Assembly (NCBI GenBank): GCA_025757745.1
Contig: CP107217.1
Location: 1,054,001 to 1,118,000, forward strand
DNA from: Coriobacteriaceae bacterium
Lineage (GTDB): Bacteria; Actinomycetota; Coriobacteriia; Coriobacteriales; Coriobacteriaceae
DNA: 64,000 nucleotides
Reading direction: 5' to 3'
A model generated the notes under the pieces. That model did no database searches. It was not told the origin of the DNA and saw only the letters and a program-made list of their open reading frames with translations. A program made the translations under genes and the position numbers. Positions 32,585 to 41,828 of the stretch are shown here, in pieces (the stretch's first letter is position 1; every line of letters begins with the position of its first letter).

Positions 32585-33064
32585 CTAGCCCTCCGCCTTT
32601 TCCTTCAGCTCGTCCATCTCCTCCAGTTTGGACATGTCCAGGTACCTTCTCTTGCCCCACTCGTGCTCCACTATGTACTTCAGCCTCGCAGTGACCAGCA
32701 TGAGGACCGAGTTGCCGTCCGGGAAGGTTCCGACGACCCTCGTCCTCCTCCTGATCTCGCGATTGATGCGCTCGATCCCGTTGTTCGTCCTGATCCGGCG
32801 CCAGTGATCGGGCGGGAATTCCGTGTAGGCCAGCGTCTCGGCGAACCCGTCGCGCACCGTCCTCGCGGCCGTCCCGCGGAGCTTCTGCACGCTGAGCTCG
32901 ATTTCCCCGACGCCCGTGATGAGCCTTCTCGCGTAGTGGCCGCTGCGGTAGTTCTCCCGGCCCGCCGTCCTCTTGTAGCGTTCGGCTCTGACAAGCCCGG
33001 ACGCCTCTTCGTCGAGTAGTGCGTCGAGCGGCCCCTCGTCGACCGATATGATGTTCGCAGACAC
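32585..33064 (-). pseudogene. Internally deleted IS256-family transposase remnant
   Basis: The 159-residue reading frame joins the N-terminal region of a Mutator/IS256 transposase (AGRENYRSGHYARRL, VQKLRG) directly to its C-terminal region (HWRRIRTNNGIERINREI, RRRTRVVGTFPDGNS). Full-length relatives have about 400 residues; the middle, with most of the DDE catalytic centre, is gone, although the frame is kept. The upstream end is also short. No terminal inverted repeats were recognised. It marks the left part of the accessory region. Confidence 0.8.
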
Positions 33065-33527
33065 GGTCCGCGGTCTCTTTGTCGGTAATTTCCTGTTTGG
33101 TTGCTGAAAATCATATGTCAGGGCGCGCGCCGTGTTCCGCTATTCGGTTGTCAATTTGCGAAAGAAATTTTGCGTCACCGCTGTGTTCCAAACAGTTCGA
33201 TCATCAGGCTACCGTTTGGCGGAAAATAATAGACTGATGCGCTCTTCTAAAGTGTCGGGGAGTAATATTGTTCCAGGCGTTCACTGCCTGGTGCATGACG
33301 TTAACATCCACTTGTTGACCATTGAATTTAGTCGACTGATTATTGGGGGTTGTCGTGTCGCTAAACAATAGAGCTCTACAAAATACCGGAAGTAATAAGT
33401 TGGTTGTCGGCTCGTCCGATTGATTGCACAGATCGGCACACTGTTATCTTTTGAAATGGTGCCCCGGCATGCTTGTGCCTTTGAGAGACGCGTTACTCAT
33501 ATTGTTTGTTTTGCGTTAGGGGAGACA
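33065..33527. other. Gene-free AT-rich stretch between the IS256 remnant and the NPCBM pseudogene
   Basis: Short open frames occur here, but none has a credible ribosome-binding site plus recognisable protein. The only clear signal is AGGGGAGAC just before ATG 33528. Confidence 0.5.
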
Positions 33528-34526
33528 ATGGCTGATAAAGATTCCATTTCTAAAGAGTCTCGATTTTATGCTAAACATCCGGTCATTTTCGGTATCCTGT
33601 TTGCAATAATTCCGTGCCTCCTGACAGCGTATCTTGGCGACTTGCATGGTCAGTCTGAGATAGTTGATGAGTTGTCCAAGCGCTTCGATTCCGTGGAAGA
33701 AAGCATGAGCCTTAATGATGCGCTCGAAAGCGCGTATAAAGATTATGCGAGTGTCGAGGCTGAACTAAATGCTCTTAAGGATGAGGAAGCGGGTAAACAG
33801 GTTCTTGCGAACGCTCGTGCTGCCTGGGATTCTGGTAAACATGAGGAAGCTTTGACTTCGCTGCAAAAGGCTTCTAAGAAATCTGGAGACTGTGCTGTTG
33901 CTTTTGCTGACTACTCTTCCGCTTACACCGATGAGGTTTTAGCCAAGGCTGACGAGCTGGTCTCATCAAAAAAAGTATGATGAAGCGAAGAGCGTTTTGA
34001 AAGCTGCTTCGAAGATTGTGAAAGATCCGGCAAGAATCAATGATCTCCTGGATGAACTTGATGGTGTTTCCGAAGTGGCGTTGACCTCTCTTACGGTTGC
34101 TTCTTCCGATCGTTTTGAGTTGATTGAAGGTTCCCAGAAAGACACTGCCGGGAATAGTTATTCATCCGACGATACTTGGGTTGGTCGCCCTCTTAGTGCC
34201 GATTTCCTTCGATCATATCATTTTATATCGGTAAGAAGTACCGTTCGTTGAATGGCAAAATTGCTGTTGAATACGTAGAGGACACGAGCATCTTGAAGGA
34301 CTATGAGGCGAGACTTGAACTAAGGGGCTCTGTCGATGGGTCCGATTCAAAAGTAATTTGGCAAAAGGACCACATTACGATGAATACCGCACCTACTGAC
34401 ATTCCGTCGAATGAAATTGATCTATCTGATTTCGATTGGCTTGAGTTCAGGGTTTACTCCACTAAGGGATATACCGGTAATGGTATTCCGGTTTTGCTTA
34501 GTAACGTCAAGCTGATTAAAGAGTGA
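33528..34526 (+). pseudogene. Frameshifted membrane-anchored NPCBM-like domain protein
   Basis: ATG 33528, behind AGGGGAGAC, opens a protein with a membrane helix (HPVIFGILFAIIPCLLTAYL), a helical repeat-like part (ARAAWDSGKHEEALTSLQKA), and then two frame changes. At seven A residues (33967-33973) the frame breaks; with one A fewer it would continue SSKKYDEAKSVLKAASKI into the frame of 33997-34251. A second change near 34203-34215 leads to FYIGKKYRSLNGKIAVEY, the start of an NPCBM-like carbohydrate-binding module ending at 34526. Compensating +1 and -1 shifts suggest recent decay, slippage, or a sequencing error. Confidence 0.65.
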
Positions 34527-34607
34527 GTGGCCACTTGAACTGGCATTGCGTATTTGTTTATTTGAGTGACGTACCATATCGAGAAACGGCATCTTTAACA
34601 TTGCTTG

Positions 34608-34651
34608 TGGGCACTGGGGCTAGCATGGGTTCCGGTGCCCATTCGTTTTTC
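34608..34651 (+). terminator. Terminator after the NPCBM-like pseudogene
   Basis: TGGGCACTGG (34608-34617) pairs with CCGGTGCCCA (34632-34641), followed by TTCGTTTTT. Confidence 0.65.
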
Positions 34652-35104
34652 TAGCTTCATGAGTCTATATCGACCTGGGCTTTACTTCAGTTTGTCGAAT
34701 AATCGGAGTTGGCCTTGCCATTATTGCTTACCGCTTAAAGAAATCAACTACAAAAATCAGTTCTGCAATAACTAGCGATAGTAATATTTGAGATGACGTT
34801 CAGTGTCTGGAACATGGCGCCAATTGGAAACTTTTGCTGCTATCTGGATCCCGGATGGGGCCTCGGGGGCGTTTGGCTAACTGCGGGAGCGAGCCATCAG
34901 CTCAATGTGGTCGGCTGAGATCGGAAATCAATCTACAAAGTGCGTTAACATCTTTAGTGCGCACATTCAGATGAACCATAGTTTTACGCATTTCGATAAT
35001 TGTGTAACTGTTTAGAAGAATTCAAAACTAATTGCCTATTTGGTACTTACGGGAATGAGTGGAATGCAGGCGTGAGCGCTTATTACCTGATGAGGGGAGA
35101 CGCA
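34652..35104. other. Gene-free stretch before the DUF2806-like gene
   Basis: No coding region, repeat or RNA gene was recognised in these 450 bases apart from the ribosome-binding site GAGGGGAG just before ATG 35105. Confidence 0.5.
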
Positions 35105-36076
35105 ATGAATGACTTACAAAATAACGATATCAAAGCTAATGCCCAGGCGGGCGCTGTAAATATTTCGACAAATGACGTGTCCTTTCAACCAACTGTTAAC
35201 CTAGGCATTAATGGACGCGGTGATATTGCGTCGTTCCCTGCGCGATTTATTCGTAGCGCACGTAAGGCTCTTTACCCCATAGGGGCCGCTCGTGACGAGG
35301 CGGAGATACGGAATATCGAAGCGAGCTCTATAGCGGATGTTGCTGCAATCTATAAACGGGCGTTTCCGACTTTTACTGATGGTCAGCTATATTTAATGGC
35401 CCATGGTTATAACGCAAGCGCTTCTCAGGCAGATAATTTGCTAAATGTTCTTGAGCGCGCGGGAAGAATGTCAGATTCGAATAGAGTTGATGAACTATCG
35501 GAGTCCTGCATTGATCTTGATATTCATGGAGCTCAGACAGCGTATGACGATGATCTGAGGGAGATGTGGGCGAAATTGATTTCGCAGGAAGTATCATCAG
35601 GTCGCGCGCGCTCTAAAAGAACGAAGAAAATACTCGAACAAATGGATTCGGAAGAAGCAAATCAGCTGTTTTCAATTCTTCGGTGCTGTCTATGGGCGAA
35701 AGTGGGGCCCAATTCGGTACTTACTCCAATCCCGGTTCTCCTTAAAACCTCAGAAGATGATTCTTGGACATACAATGGGGGCACAATTTCATTTGAATCT
35801 GTCGTCGCCATGGATTCGCTGGGACTACTTTCGTCTAATGACTGGATAACGTTCACGCTTGAGCCTAAAGGCGGTTTGAATCTATTTTCTTCATCGTCTC
35901 ATGTACTTCTTATAAATAATAAGGATGAGAAAATCAAAATTAATCTCGGCTATGCCAAATTTTTGAAACCGGGGATAGAGCTCATTGAGATTCTTGACGT
36001 GCCGATGGACGATCGGCTCATGTCCGTAATGGATGCAGTTCTGGAGACTGACGTTATTTATAAACCTTTAGACTAA
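35105..36076 (+). CDS. DUF2806-like protein
   Basis: 323 residues. The middle part (YDDDLREMWAKLISQEVSSG, then KRTKKILEQMDSEEANQLF) resembles the DUF2806 pattern, in which a helical domain with WAKLLxxE precedes a C-terminal domain. Function is unknown; such proteins are frequent in accessory and defence regions. GAGGGGAGACGCA places the start at ATG 35105 although the frame is open from 35000. The gene ends in a 4-base convergent overlap with the truncated gene at 36073, which shows that this 3' end is a recombination junction or lies right beside one. Confidence 0.55.
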   Translation: MNDLQNNDIKANAQAGAVNISTNDVSFQPTVNLGINGRGDIASFPARFIRSARKALYPIGAARDEAEIRNIEASSIADVAAIYKRAFPTFTDGQLYLMAHGYNASASQADNLLNVLERAGRMSDSNRVDELSESCIDLDIHGAQTAYDDDLREMWAKLISQEVSSGRARSKRTKKILEQMDSEEANQLFSILRCCLWAKVGPNSVLTPIPVLLKTSEDDSWTYNGGTISFESVVAMDSLGLLSSNDWITFTLEPKGGLNLFSSSSHVLLINNKDEKIKINLGYAKFLKPGIELIEILDVPMDDRLMSVMDAVLETDVIYKPLD

Positions 36077-37014
36077 CTCAAGTAGATGCGCTGGTAGCTC
36101 TCGCAGGTGCCCTGGTGGCGCTTGAGGCCGCTTTCGGCCGAGCACCAGTTGAGGTTGTTGTCGTACTCCGGCTGGTCGAGCGTCCAGTCGTGGAGCCACA
36201 GCGCCATGTCGTATTCCGAGCCGTTTGTCTCTTGCCTGCACAGGTCCACGGTGTTGTTGACGATCTGCGTGACGCTTGGGTGGGCGGCGTCGTTTACGGT
36301 CACCTCCGCCGTGGTGCGCAGGTAGTAGATCCCCTTGTCGTTTTGGGAGTCGTTTCTGTCGTTGTCCATAAAGTAGAAGTGGATGCGGTACGTGCCCGAT
36401 GCCGTGAAGTCAAAGGTAAAGTCGTGGCCCGCGGTGCCCAGGCTGCAGTAGCTGTCCCATGCCGGGCGCGACGGGTCGCAGACGCTTTCCTGGCTGCCGT
36501 CGTCCCAATAGGTGGGCACGTCCATGCGCGCCTTGGCCTGGGACGATCTGTTGGTCTGGGTTACGTGGGAGGTCGTCGCGGTGCCCGCCGGGGCGTCGTT
36601 CCACGAGACGGTGAAGGTGACGCCGTTTTGGATTGCGGTAGCGGAGTGGGCGTAGCCGGTTTCTGCCGCGGCGGAGATGGCCTCGGGCGTGCCGTTGGTT
36701 TGGGCGCGGAGGGATGGGGTGGGGGCTGTGGTGGCCGTGTTGGTTGCGGCGGCGGTGGCGTCAGCGCTTTCCGCATTGACGGCGTTGGTGCCGGTTGATG
36801 TTGTGGTGCTGTCCTCTTCGGTATCTGCTGTCGTATTTGTGTTGGTGCCGTCTTCAGCCTTGCCTGTGTCGATGCTCGTGGCGTCGGCTTGCGCCTGCTG
36901 CTCGGTTGTCGCTCGAGGCTGAATGGCTTCCGCAATGGCTGCCATGGGCATCGTCGCGCTGACCATAGACGTGCACGCGATCGCGCAGAGCAGGTAGTAA
37001 AGGGGTCGTTTCAT
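36073..37014 (-). pseudogene. Secreted transglutaminase-like protein truncated after the catalytic cysteine
   Basis: ATG 37014 begins a signal peptide (MKRPLYYLLCAIACTSMVSA...AIAEA), then a Thr/Ala-rich linker, a beta-rich extracellular domain and the start of a transglutaminase-like domain (YDMALWLHDWTLDQPEYDNN, SAESGLKRHQGTCESYQRI). The cysteine in GTCESY would be the nucleophile. The frame stops five residues later, so the His and Asp of the triad are absent. A full protein would need at least 100 more residues. The break coincides with the end of the DUF2806-like gene, so foreign DNA has replaced the 3' end. Confidence 0.75.
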
Positions 37015-37189
37015 AGCGGAGCCTCTCGGTGAGCAGCCAATAGGGTCCGAAGGCAGCTCCAGGCCAGCACTCCGCACATATTTTCTTGGGGTTAATTTTA
37101 CGGGAACGCCAGTCAACATCAGCGAGCTTTCTGGGGAATGTTGGGGAGGGGTTGGTTGCCCGGTGACGTTGTGGATCGCGTTGGGTTGA

Positions 37190-37861
37190 CTATGCCTGAT
37201 GCGGCCACTCTAGCATGAGGCCGTCTCGCGCTTCTTCGAGACTCGCCACCGAGACCTTCCAGGTAAAGTCCGCGAGGCTGCTGCTTAGGTCAAGCTCTCC
37301 ATGGTCGTATTCTTCAAATTTGCAGCCTGGGTGATACTCGTTTGGTAAAAGGCGACATTCGACCGGTCGCGACCCGATGATTCGATACTCCCTCTGGTAT
37401 GCGTACTTGGGCGTTTTGATAACGAGATTGTGCGGGATGCCCTCAAAGATCTCGCGGATTAGTTTTGGCCCGGGGATGCCGTAGGAGATGGGACCGTGGG
37501 CGTAGATGTTTTCGTCGTCGGTGGTGTGTCTGTCGGCGAGGCGCGTGAAGCTGTCGTACTGCACGATGCCGATCCACCCGTCTGCGCACCCGAACTCCTG
37601 GATCATGCGTATCGGGATTTTCACGGCGTTGTCGACGATATCGTTCTCGCGGACCGTGTACATGCAGTAGATGGGGAGGCAAGTATATCCGTAGAGACAC
37701 ACCCCAGGAGCCATGGACGCCTCGAGCGGATCGCCCTGCTCGCCAGGCAGGCCATGGTAGTAGCCGGCCGCGTTCATGTAGAGACGACCGGTAATCAAGT
37801 TGTCTATGTAGGCTTCCTTGGGTGCGAACTTGAGTAGGTATGCGATGCCGTCTTTGAGCAT
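37190..37861 (-). CDS. Hypothetical protein, 223 residues
   Basis: I do not recognise the family with confidence. The opening AYLLKFAPKEAYIDNLITGRLYMNAAGYY resembles a group of uncharacterised proteins with a YLxKFxxxE...GxLYMNxxxYF start that often occur in prophage or accessory regions. No signal peptide or membrane helix. A degenerate, frameshifted match to its 3' end lies at 45565-45605, so a second copy once existed inside the defence block. Confidence 0.65.
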   Translation of the reverse strand: MLKDGIAYLLKFAPKEAYIDNLITGRLYMNAAGYYHGLPGEQGDPLEASMAPGVCLYGYTCLPIYCMYTVRENDIVDNAVKIPIRMIQEFGCADGWIGIVQYDSFTRLADRHTTDDENIYAHGPISYGIPGPKLIREIFEGIPHNLVIKTPKYAYQREYRIIGSRPVECRLLPNEYHPGCKFEEYDHGELDLSSSLADFTWKVSVASLEEARDGLMLEWPHQA

Positions 37862-38092
37862 AGCGGATCCTTTCTTGGGTGGAGGTGCCCCGGGCCGCCT
37901 TGTGCGCCCCGGTTTCTCATTGCCAAGATAAGGGATATTCTCAGAACCTTCGTGCCGGATTGACGTGGACCTGCGCCGCTTGGGTGTGCTGGCTCATTAG
38001 GACGTTAACGCTTGCGCAGCAAAGAGCTTCGGGTGCTATATTCCGACCCGCTACGAAATGGTCTGCTAGTAGATTGGTTATAGTGGCACGCC

Positions 38093-38806
38093 TCAGCTTG
38101 ACTGTGCGATGTTCACTTCCTTGTTTGCTTCACGAGCAATACGATGCTGGTCTTCATATTCGAATTCAAGAGATACGCATGTCGATGCATCGAGGTCGAA
38201 AACGTAATTGTATCCAGGGACCGAGACGATAACAGATGCGAAGTGGCATGAGTGATCACTGGACTCTTTTTTCATGTTGGAGAGCGCTTCGCGAAGCATT
38301 TCCTCGTCAGCAAGAATATTGGACCTGACAAACAACTCGTTTCTCCTAACGGTTTCGTAGTCACCAGAGTCGAGTCTGTCCAGCTTTTTGCGAAGAGCCT
38401 CAATAACCGGCTCGAACGAATCAGAACCATTTGGGCCATACAGGACTTTTTTTTCGAAATGCGCTCCACATTGCTCAATAAGTTCGACTCGACGTTTTTC
38501 CTGAGAAGAATCATTCTCGTATAGGAGTTTGGAATAGAGGGATTCTGCCTTTCTGCTGTCTTGTGATTGGGAAGCTGTTACCTCTATGCCCAGGGACTGT
38601 TCCCGATCGATCAGATCCGGTTTGTCGCTGTAAGCCAAATTGCCGTATTTGTCGCTATCGATAAATTGCAGAACATGTCTCGCATAACACTCCCAGATAT
38701 CAATCTTGGTCCTGCCAAGGATGGGCATGACGTAGCTTTCGCTATCAATGGGGCTATGCATATGGCTCACTTCTGGTACTCGAATCTCGGGGTTAATGCC
38801 TGCCAT
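38093..38806 (-). CDS. Hypothetical protein divergent from the CBASS-like pair
   Basis: 237 residues, AT-rich, no membrane helices. The N-terminal part contains NLAYSDKPDLIDREQSLGIEVTAS: a PD followed about 13 residues later by EVT, which resembles a PD-(D/E)xK nuclease core with the lysine replaced by threonine. The rest is charged and helical (EALRKKLDRLDSG). It starts 70 bases from the SLATT gene on the opposite strand, so the two may share a control region. It could be an accessory defence protein, but no function is claimed. Confidence 0.6.
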   Translation of the reverse strand: MAGINPEIRVPEVSHMHSPIDSESYVMPILGRTKIDIWECYARHVLQFIDSDKYGNLAYSDKPDLIDREQSLGIEVTASQSQDSRKAESLYSKLLYENDSSQEKRRVELIEQCGAHFEKKVLYGPNGSDSFEPVIEALRKKLDRLDSGDYETVRRNELFVRSNILADEEMLREALSNMKKESSDHSCHFASVIVSVPGYNYVFDLDASTCVSLEFEYEDQHRIAREANKEVNIAQSS

Positions 38807-38876
38807 ATTTTGCGATATTTTTTGTCCTCGCGGCGTCCTATCCTTTTAGAAAAAACTGACTGTTTGGAGGATAGCG

Positions 38877-39446
38877 ATGGAAACAACCACTGAAGAGTTT
38901 GAAGAAAGGCGCAGGCTCTTACTGCAAGTAGCTGAGGCTTATGCAAATCTTTTATATACGTATAAGACGCAGCTCGTTGCGGCTGACAACGCCAACGGAC
39001 TCAACAACCGTTTATCCGTAATGCAGACTGTTTTGACATCGGTTTCCGCTTGTGGCTTTGTAAGTATCTGGCTATCTGGAATGAAAATTGCGGCGCTGGT
39101 TGCCGCCGGCCTATCTGTGATCAGTCTAGCAATAATAATTTATCTTAAAGGGGCAAACTTGAGCGAGAGGGCGAATTGTCATGGCGCTACCGCAGATGCA
39201 ATTTGGGTGATTCTTCAGGGGTATCTATCACTTCTTGCCGACAGCCGCTCATTTGATTTGGCGGAAATCAGGTCTCGTCGTGATTCTCTTCAAAAGGAAG
39301 TTTCTTCAATTTACACAAAAAGCCCTATGACAAATCCCAAAGCTTATTCAAAGGCCCGTGAAAGCATTAAGGCGGGCGACTGTGGGTTTTCTCCGATGGA
39401 GATAGAACAAATACTCCCTGTCGGATTGAGGGATTTGGTTAGATAA
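38877..39446 (+). CDS. SLATT-domain membrane protein (predicted CBASS-type effector)
   Basis: 189 residues with an N-terminal helix (EEFEERRRLLLQVAEAYANL), two adjacent membrane helices (SVSACGFVSIWLSGM and ALVAAGLSVISLAIIIYL), and a C-terminal helical tail, the SLATT layout. SLATT proteins are genetically linked to CD-NTases and are thought to form pores that kill or arrest the infected cell once a nucleotide signal arrives. GGAGGATAGCG precedes ATG 38877. The CD-NTase follows after 14 bases, so the pair forms an operon. Confidence 0.85.
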   Translation: METTTEEFEERRRLLLQVAEAYANLLYTYKTQLVAADNANGLNNRLSVMQTVLTSVSACGFVSIWLSGMKIAALVAAGLSVISLAIIIYLKGANLSERANCHGATADAIWVILQGYLSLLADSRSFDLAEIRSRRDSLQKEVSSIYTKSPMTNPKAYSKARESIKAGDCGFSPMEIEQILPVGLRDLVR

Positions 39447-39460
39447 CTGAAGGGAGCAAC

Positions 39461-40762
39461 ATGGACGAAAAACGTTCTTTTGAGAACTTCTTCGATTCAA
39501 TTTCGTTGGATTCATTGAGTGAGTATCAATCGTCGATTGAGTCATTGACGAAATTATTGAACAAAAAATACTACGATTCGGATTCTGTCGATGACCATTG
39601 TCTTGTGGTTGGATCAGTTGGTCGGCAAACCGCTGTTTCGGAAACTAGCGATCTCGACCTTTTGTTTGTACTGCCACAGGAAGTCTATACGAGATTCAAT
39701 GCCTATGACTCTAATGGGCAATCAGCGCTTCTCCAAGAAGTCAAAAAAACCATTAAAAGCCGTTACCCCAAGACTGACATAAAAGGTGACGGACAGGCTG
39801 TAGTGATTAATTTCACAGACAGGTTTTATTCGATTGATTTGGTTCCTGCTTTTGAGCAGGATGACGGTTCGTTTAAATTTCCCGATTCGAATGATGGAGG
39901 ATCTTGGAAAAAGACGGATCCTATTCCTGAGCAAGATGCCTGTTCTGTTCTATTTGAAAGGACCGATGGAGATGGCAAAAGGCTCTGCAATGCTCTAAGG
40001 GTTTGGAAAAATACTCTTGGATTTCATTTTAAGGGCCTGCTCATCGATACTCTTGTTAATAGTTTTTATAACCAGAAAGACCGTTCCAGCGACCCGTATG
40101 ACCTCTTGTCCGACCTCTTTAAATATTTGTCCGAGCAAGATCGCGAACAATCTTTTTGGCATGCTCTGGGCAGCAACCAACAGGTTACGAATGATGACAA
40201 TGGGGCGTTTGTACCAAAAGCCAAGAAAGCTCATGGAAAACTAATCGATGCCACTAGCTCTGATGAAAAAGAGCAAGTTCTCATTGATTTATTTGGAAAG
40301 CCGTTTTCCGAAGCTGTTGTCGATGGATCTTCCGATAGTGAAGAAGCCCAATTTGCTTCCAAGTATGGAGTGGCCATTGATGAGCGATTTGTCGAGGATC
40401 AATTTAAGGTTGATATTCGTCGTTCGATGGAAATCGATTGCCAAGTTATACAGCATGGATTTAGGCCCTCATTACTTAGGGATATGTTGGCTGGACATTG
40501 TCCTTTACTACGAAAGCGCTCGCTTCATTTCTTTGTTGTCAATGCTGCTTCTTTTAGGGATTGCGCTTTTTACTGGAAAGTTCGCAACCGCGGTGAAGCG
40601 GCATTTCAGAGAAACTGCATCCGAGGCGAAATTCAACGTGGTAATAAAGATGGCTTCCATGACGAGAGGACTGATTTTGTTGGCCCACATTATGTCGAGT
40701 GCTATGCGGTTAGGAACGGCGTTTGTATAGCACGATCTAGAATTGAAGTCCCTATCAGCTAG
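39461..40762 (+). CDS. CD-NTase (SMODS nucleotidyltransferase) with AGS-C sensor domain
   Basis: 433 residues. The nucleotidyltransferase signature is GSVGRQTAVSETSDLDLLFV (GSxGR...SDLD), with the third acidic residue in YSIDLVPAF. The C-terminal 60 residues (KVRNRGEAAFQRNC, YVECYAVRNGVCIARSRIEV) match the AGS-C domain proposed as a sensor in such systems. The enzyme should make a cyclic or linear oligonucleotide signal upon phage attack and activate the SLATT protein encoded 14 bases upstream. No Cap2/Cap3-type ancillary gene is present, so this would be a minimal two-gene system. Confidence 0.88.
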   Translation: MDEKRSFENFFDSISLDSLSEYQSSIESLTKLLNKKYYDSDSVDDHCLVVGSVGRQTAVSETSDLDLLFVLPQEVYTRFNAYDSNGQSALLQEVKKTIKSRYPKTDIKGDGQAVVINFTDRFYSIDLVPAFEQDDGSFKFPDSNDGGSWKKTDPIPEQDACSVLFERTDGDGKRLCNALRVWKNTLGFHFKGLLIDTLVNSFYNQKDRSSDPYDLLSDLFKYLSEQDREQSFWHALGSNQQVTNDDNGAFVPKAKKAHGKLIDATSSDEKEQVLIDLFGKPFSEAVVDGSSDSEEAQFASKYGVAIDERFVEDQFKVDIRRSMEIDCQVIQHGFRPSLLRDMLAGHCPLLRKRSLHFFVVNAASFRDCAFYWKVRNRGEAAFQRNCIRGEIQRGNKDGFHDERTDFVGPHYVECYAVRNGVCIARSRIEVPIS

Positions 40763-40885
40763 CTTAAAGTACGAATTACGTTCTTTGATCTGGTTTGATT
40801 ATCGCCCAGCTGGGTCGATAAGCGTCGCTGTAAGATGTTCTCAGTGATATAGCCGTCGTGGACTCTACGTGAGGCGATGACAAAG

Positions 40886-40930
40886 AAGGGTCGTTGTTCG
40901 GTTTTCCGGCAACGGCCCTTTGACGTTTTT
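40886..40930 (+). terminator. Terminator after the CD-NTase gene
   Basis: AAGGGTCGTTG (40886-40896) pairs with CAACGGCCCTT (40910-40920), followed by TGACGTTTTT. The 40763-41076 stretch holds no other recognisable feature. Confidence 0.7.
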
Positions 40931-41076
40931 GCGACAACTGGATGTTGTCGTGGGCTATCCGCAATCACTTTGCGCCATTTTACGGGGACTATTGTGGAAC
41001 GAGATTACTTAATGCTAACCGCGTTTTTTGCGATGTTCTGTAATTTGAGGAAAGGCAGCGCTACGGTTTGCGTCCA

Positions 41077-41388
41077 ATGACGGTTTCTGTGACCGGTTCG
41101 ATATGTGCCATCGAGCTTGGATGGCTTTCTGGAGAGTACTGTTATTGGTCCGATTACAAAACGGTAGTATCCTGCCTGCTTGAAAATGATGCCAAAGGCG
41201 TCAAGCTGGTTAGCAAAAATGATGCGAGTAAAACCCAGATAACCGAGATGACCTTGAAGCTTAAGGAACAAGGCGTTTCCGTTCTTGAGCTCAAGTATGT
41301 GCCCGGCGCTTCGGCGACCATCGTGTGCAACGGTGATTCCTCAAAGATTTCGAGTACTGTCGGTAGTGATTGGACGGTTGTTGGCTAG
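41077..41388 (+). CDS. Small hypothetical protein
   Basis: About 103 residues from ATG 41077 with no close family recognised (VSVTGSICAIELGWLSGEYC; KGVKLVSKNDASKTQI). No signal peptide. The ribosome-binding site is weak, and the start could be TTG 41068. It lies between the CBASS-like pair and the retron. It may be a remnant or an accessory gene of either. Confidence 0.35.
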   Translation: MTVSVTGSICAIELGWLSGEYCYWSDYKTVVSCLLENDAKGVKLVSKNDASKTQITEMTLKLKEQGVSVLELKYVPGASATIVCNGDSSKISSTVGSDWTVVG

Positions 41389-41640
41389 GGAATTTAACTC
41401 CGATTTTTACAAATATTGGTATTGCTTTTGTAGACAGGGCGCATAAATGTGATGTTCACTTGATGGTGGAACTTGGCGCAACGTTGCGGCTCTGCTGATG
41501 TTTGATTCGGGCTTGGTTTAGGACTGTCGTTATTTGTGGTGACGACAAATATAGCCAAGAGCGAGCGCATATGCCTGCCGTGGGATTTAAAGACGGCCAA
41601 TATCCAGCCTAAGACACAAATTGATGGTAAAGTTACTTGC

Positions 41641-41808
41641 GACAAGGTCGCAGCTAGTCATTGATTGCCCCGACTGGAGCGAGTCCTCTGTTAAAGATGG
41701 ACTGAGACGTTTTCACCAATTTGGGTCCGTGCATATGGTCATTCCATAGCCACGGACCCGAATCCGCGCCTACGGAATGACCATATGCACGGACTGTGCG
41801 GCCTTGTC
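41641..41808 (+). ncRNA. Retron msr-msd non-coding RNA
   Basis: The element has the expected order a1-msr-msd-a2. a1 GACAAGGTCGCA (41641-41652) pairs with a2 TGCGGCCTTGTC (41797-41808), 11 Watson-Crick pairs plus one G-U. An AGC follows a1 at once (41652-41654), the usual place of the branching guanosine. The msr part has a small hairpin AGTCC/GGACT (41682-41686, 41699-41703). The msd part is a perfect 21-bp stem (41725-41745 with 41774-41794, beginning GTCCGTGCATATGG) with a 28-nt loop, which would become the single-stranded DNA hairpin. It sits directly upstream of the effector and reverse-transcriptase genes, as in Eco1 (Ec86)-type retrons. Confidence 0.85.
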
Positions 41809-41828
41809 CTTATTGGAATCGAGGTGCA

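Noticed and set aside
33132..33371. 79-codon open frame after the IS256 remnant
   Set aside because: No ribosome-binding site, start context or recognisable similarity.
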